Below are positions 5,764 to 6,974 of a DNA stretch of 6,974 bases, piece by piece. A program made the position numbers and the translations under genes. Below the pieces are notes generated by a model. The model was not told where the DNA came from. It did not search any database and saw only the letters and a list, made by a program, of their open reading frames with translations. The stretch's first letter is position 1; every line of letters starts with the position of its first letter. The stretch is from assembly GCA_029934875.1 (NCBI GenBank), contig JAOZLK010000233.1:1-6974 (forward strand), in the 5' to 3' direction. This DNA comes from Bacteroidales bacterium (GTDB lineage Bacteria; Bacteroidota; Bacteroidia; Bacteroidales; GCA-2748055).

Positions 5764-6455
5764 AATCGCAAGCTTCAAAACAGTACCACTTCATCACCGA
5801 GGGCAGAGGAAAGACAATAAAACTATGGAGAAATAATATCATCCTCCTGATCGCTTTGTTTGCCCTGATCTTTGTAGCTCCCCCGCTTGATCATTTTAGC
5901 AATTTTGTTGCAAATACCGCACTGATTGTGGTGGTAATCACCGGCATATATGCAGCGGAGTATGAGAAACGCATCTTTCGCATACTATTCTCCCTGGGTC
6001 TCCTGACTCTTATCAGCATGGCTGTAACTTTCATTTCACCTGAGAATAGGCCGCTGAGCATCCTTCCTTTTATTCTGGTAATCTGCTCCCTGATCTTCTC
6101 AACCATTGCCCTGGTTACTCATGTGAGCCATGCCAAAACTGTGGAAAAATCCACAGTTTTATGTGCTATAAACAGTTACCTCCTGATGGGACTGAACGCC
6201 TCTGTTTTATTCCTTATTCTTGATTTAGCAGTCCCTGCCAGTTTTACGGATCTTGATGCGGGACCAGGAAGCCTAAGCCAATACATCTATTATGGATTTG
6301 TAACCCTGTCGACTCTGGGTTATGGCGATATTACCCCGTCAACCCCCACAGCTCGATCGCTTGCAGTTTTTGTGACCCTGGTTGGACAGCTTTACCTGGT
6401 AATCGTCATGGCCATGATAATTGGGAAATTCCTGAATTCCCAGAACCGAAAATAA
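5760..6455 (+). CDS. Potassium channel family protein (Ion_trans_2)
   Basis: The 231-residue membrane protein ends with a canonical K+ channel pore: outer helix at about 136-158, pore helix at about 173-184, selectivity filter TLGYGD (185-190), and inner helix at about 198-223. Four more helices precede the pore (about 26-41, 48-66, 72-93 and 99-123), giving six in all. There is no S4-like ladder of Arg/Lys, only K70, R71 and R74 in one loop, so voltage sensing is not supported. The chain ends eight or so residues after the inner helix, without an RCK/TrkA-N nucleotide-binding domain. Expected function is passive K+ flux through the inner membrane. The start ATG overlaps the stop of the RsbW-like gene (ATGA, 5760-5763), which supports translational coupling. 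There is no Shine-Dalgarno sequence. A perfect 11-bp inverted repeat lies inside the gene, between helices 4 and 5. The channel assignment is firm because of the filter. Confidence 0.93.
   Translation: MKSQASKQYHFITEGRGKTIKLWRNNIILLIALFALIFVAPPLDHFSNFVANTALIVVVITGIYAAEYEKRIFRILFSLGLLTLISMAVTFISPENRPLSILPFILVICSLIFSTIALVTHVSHAKTVEKSTVLCAINSYLLMGLNASVLFLILDLAVPASFTDLDAGPGSLSQYIYYGFVTLSTLGYGDITPSTPTARSLAVFVTLVGQLYLVIVMAMIIGKFLNSQNRK
6135..6160. repeat. Perfect 11-bp inverted repeat with AAAA loop inside the channel gene
   Basis: The left arm AAAACTGTGGA (6135-6145) and the right arm TCCACAGTTTT (6150-6160) are exact reverse complements around four A. With A-tract and T-tract at the arms' outer ends, the element has the shape of a bidirectional intrinsic terminator or attenuator. 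It sits in coding sequence for K126-L134, the loop between helices 4 and 5. By a rough count, an 11-bp perfect stem with a short loop is expected at about the one-in-a-hundred level in a sequence of this size. The structure is directly visible; any regulatory role is inference. Confidence 0.55.
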
Positions 6456-6568
6456 TTATACAAGGCAAATTTAATGGTAATTTTCATTAATCTTGTGCGA
6501 TAGATCTAAGGAAGAATTGCTGAAATTGTATCTATTCCTATTGACCTTCCAGAAAACATTGATATCAA
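6456..6568. other. Intergenic region before the DoxX-type gene
   Basis: These 113 AT-rich bases hold no gene. TAATCTTG at 6488-6495 is one base from the Bacteroidota -7 consensus TAnnTTTG, but no -33 TTTG lies at the expected distance, so it is a weak promoter candidate for the downstream gene. A 6-bp all-but-one AT stem (TTAATG 6471-6476 with CATTAA 6485-6490) is too weak to call a terminator. Confidence 0.3.
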
Positions 6569-6974
6569 ATGAAGAGAAGTAATTTTTCGAACAGACAACA
6601 ATGGGCACTGGTGATCCTGAGGGTCGCAATTGGTTGGCACTTTCTTTACGAGGGCATTAGCAAACTATTAAATCCCAACTGGAGCTCCCTGGGCTACCTG
6701 ATGGATTCGGAAGGGATATTCGAAGGGATGTTCCATGCTCTTGCAGGGAATGCCACAGCCTTAAACATTATGGACTTCATGAATGTCTGGGGGCTGATAC
6801 TGATTGGTGCTGCTCTGATTGTTGGGCTTCTTACACGGACCGCTCTTATATCTGGTATTGTTTTGCTGGCTTTTTATTACCTCTCCCACCCTGCAATTAT
6901 TGGTGTAAGCTACGCCATAACCAGTGAAGGAAGCTACCTCTGGGTCAACAAAAACCTGATTGAACTATTTGCTC
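6569..6974 (+). CDS. DoxX family membrane protein (5' part, cut by window edge)
   Basis: An open frame from ATG 6569 to the window end gives 135 residues. An in-frame TGA at 6560-6562 fixes the start closely. The sequence shows the DoxX pattern common in Bacteroidota: LRVAIGWHFLYEGISKLLNP (17-36) on helix 1, WSSLGYL (38-44), a second helix at about 72-88 (VWGLILIGAALIVGLLT), a third at about 91-107, then EGSYLWVNKNLIE (120-132) leading into the next helix. DoxX/DoxD relatives are four-helix membrane proteins. A few act with quinone-linked thiosulphate oxidation or thiol redox systems, but most are uncharacterised, so no substrate is claimed. It follows the channel gene on the same strand after a 113-bp gap and probably has its own promoter. 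No Shine-Dalgarno sequence precedes it. The C-terminal end is outside the window. Confidence 0.88.
   Translation, partial: MKRSNFSNRQQWALVILRVAIGWHFLYEGISKLLNPNWSSLGYLMDSEGIFEGMFHALAGNATALNIMDFMNVWGLILIGAALIVGLLTRTALISGIVLLAFYYLSHPAIIGVSYAITSEGSYLWVNKNLIELFA

Noticed and set aside
6141..6158. Pair of DnaA-box-like strings in the channel gene (TGTGGAAAA and AAATCCACA)
   Set aside because: They match the consensus only 8/9 and 7/9, are inside a coding gene and arise from the same inverted repeat. No AT-rich unwinding region or dnaA/dnaN genes accompany them, so no origin is called.
6423..6441. GGGAA / TTCCC inverted repeat near the end of the channel gene
   Set aside because: The stem is only 5 bp with a 9-nt loop, has no following T-run, and lies before the stop codon, so it is not convincing as a terminator.

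Overview
The window looks like chromosomal DNA of a member of the Bacteroidota, probably a Bacteroidales or Marinilabiliales relative. The evidence is the protein families: a roughly 800-residue two-copy FtsX permease with the RKINGA motif, a PQQ-type beta-propeller lipoprotein, and a DoxX protein of the 'WSSLGYL ... EGSYLWVNKNLIE' type. Moderate GC and mostly missing Shine-Dalgarno sequences also fit. No mobile element, CRISPR array, tRNA or rRNA was seen.

Left part (1-2757): the window opens inside a plus-strand gene that encodes the start of a formylglycine-generating-enzyme-like (SUMF1) domain and stops after only 40 visible residues, so it looks truncated. Four bases on, a convergent minus-strand gene encodes a seven-helix membrane protein with histidines in helix 2 and helix 7. 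A 56-bp divergent gap separates it from a plus-strand PQQ-like beta-propeller lipoprotein. That gene overlaps by 12 bp the end of a convergent minus-strand gene for a small exported, cysteine-containing protein of unknown function.

Right part (2930-6974): after a 172-bp divergent intergenic region, three plus-strand genes are packed without gaps. They encode an 800-aa FtsX/MacB-type ABC permease, an RsbW-like (HATPase_c_2) ATP-binding protein that starts on the last base of the permease stop codon (TAATG), and a six-helix potassium channel that starts in an ATGA overlap. After 113 bp of non-coding DNA comes the 5' part of a DoxX-family membrane protein gene, cut by the window edge.

The most unusual part is this permease / GHKL-ATPase / K+ channel cassette. 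It has no ABC ATPase subunit in view and no STAS or PP2C partner. The RsbW-like protein has Lys where the family's Mg-binding N-box Asn is expected. Two terminator-like perfect hairpins lie inside coding sequence: one at the permease / RsbW-like junction, and one of 11 bp in the middle of the channel gene. Any functional link between the three proteins is inference from translational coupling. Almost every protein in the window is exported or in the membrane.
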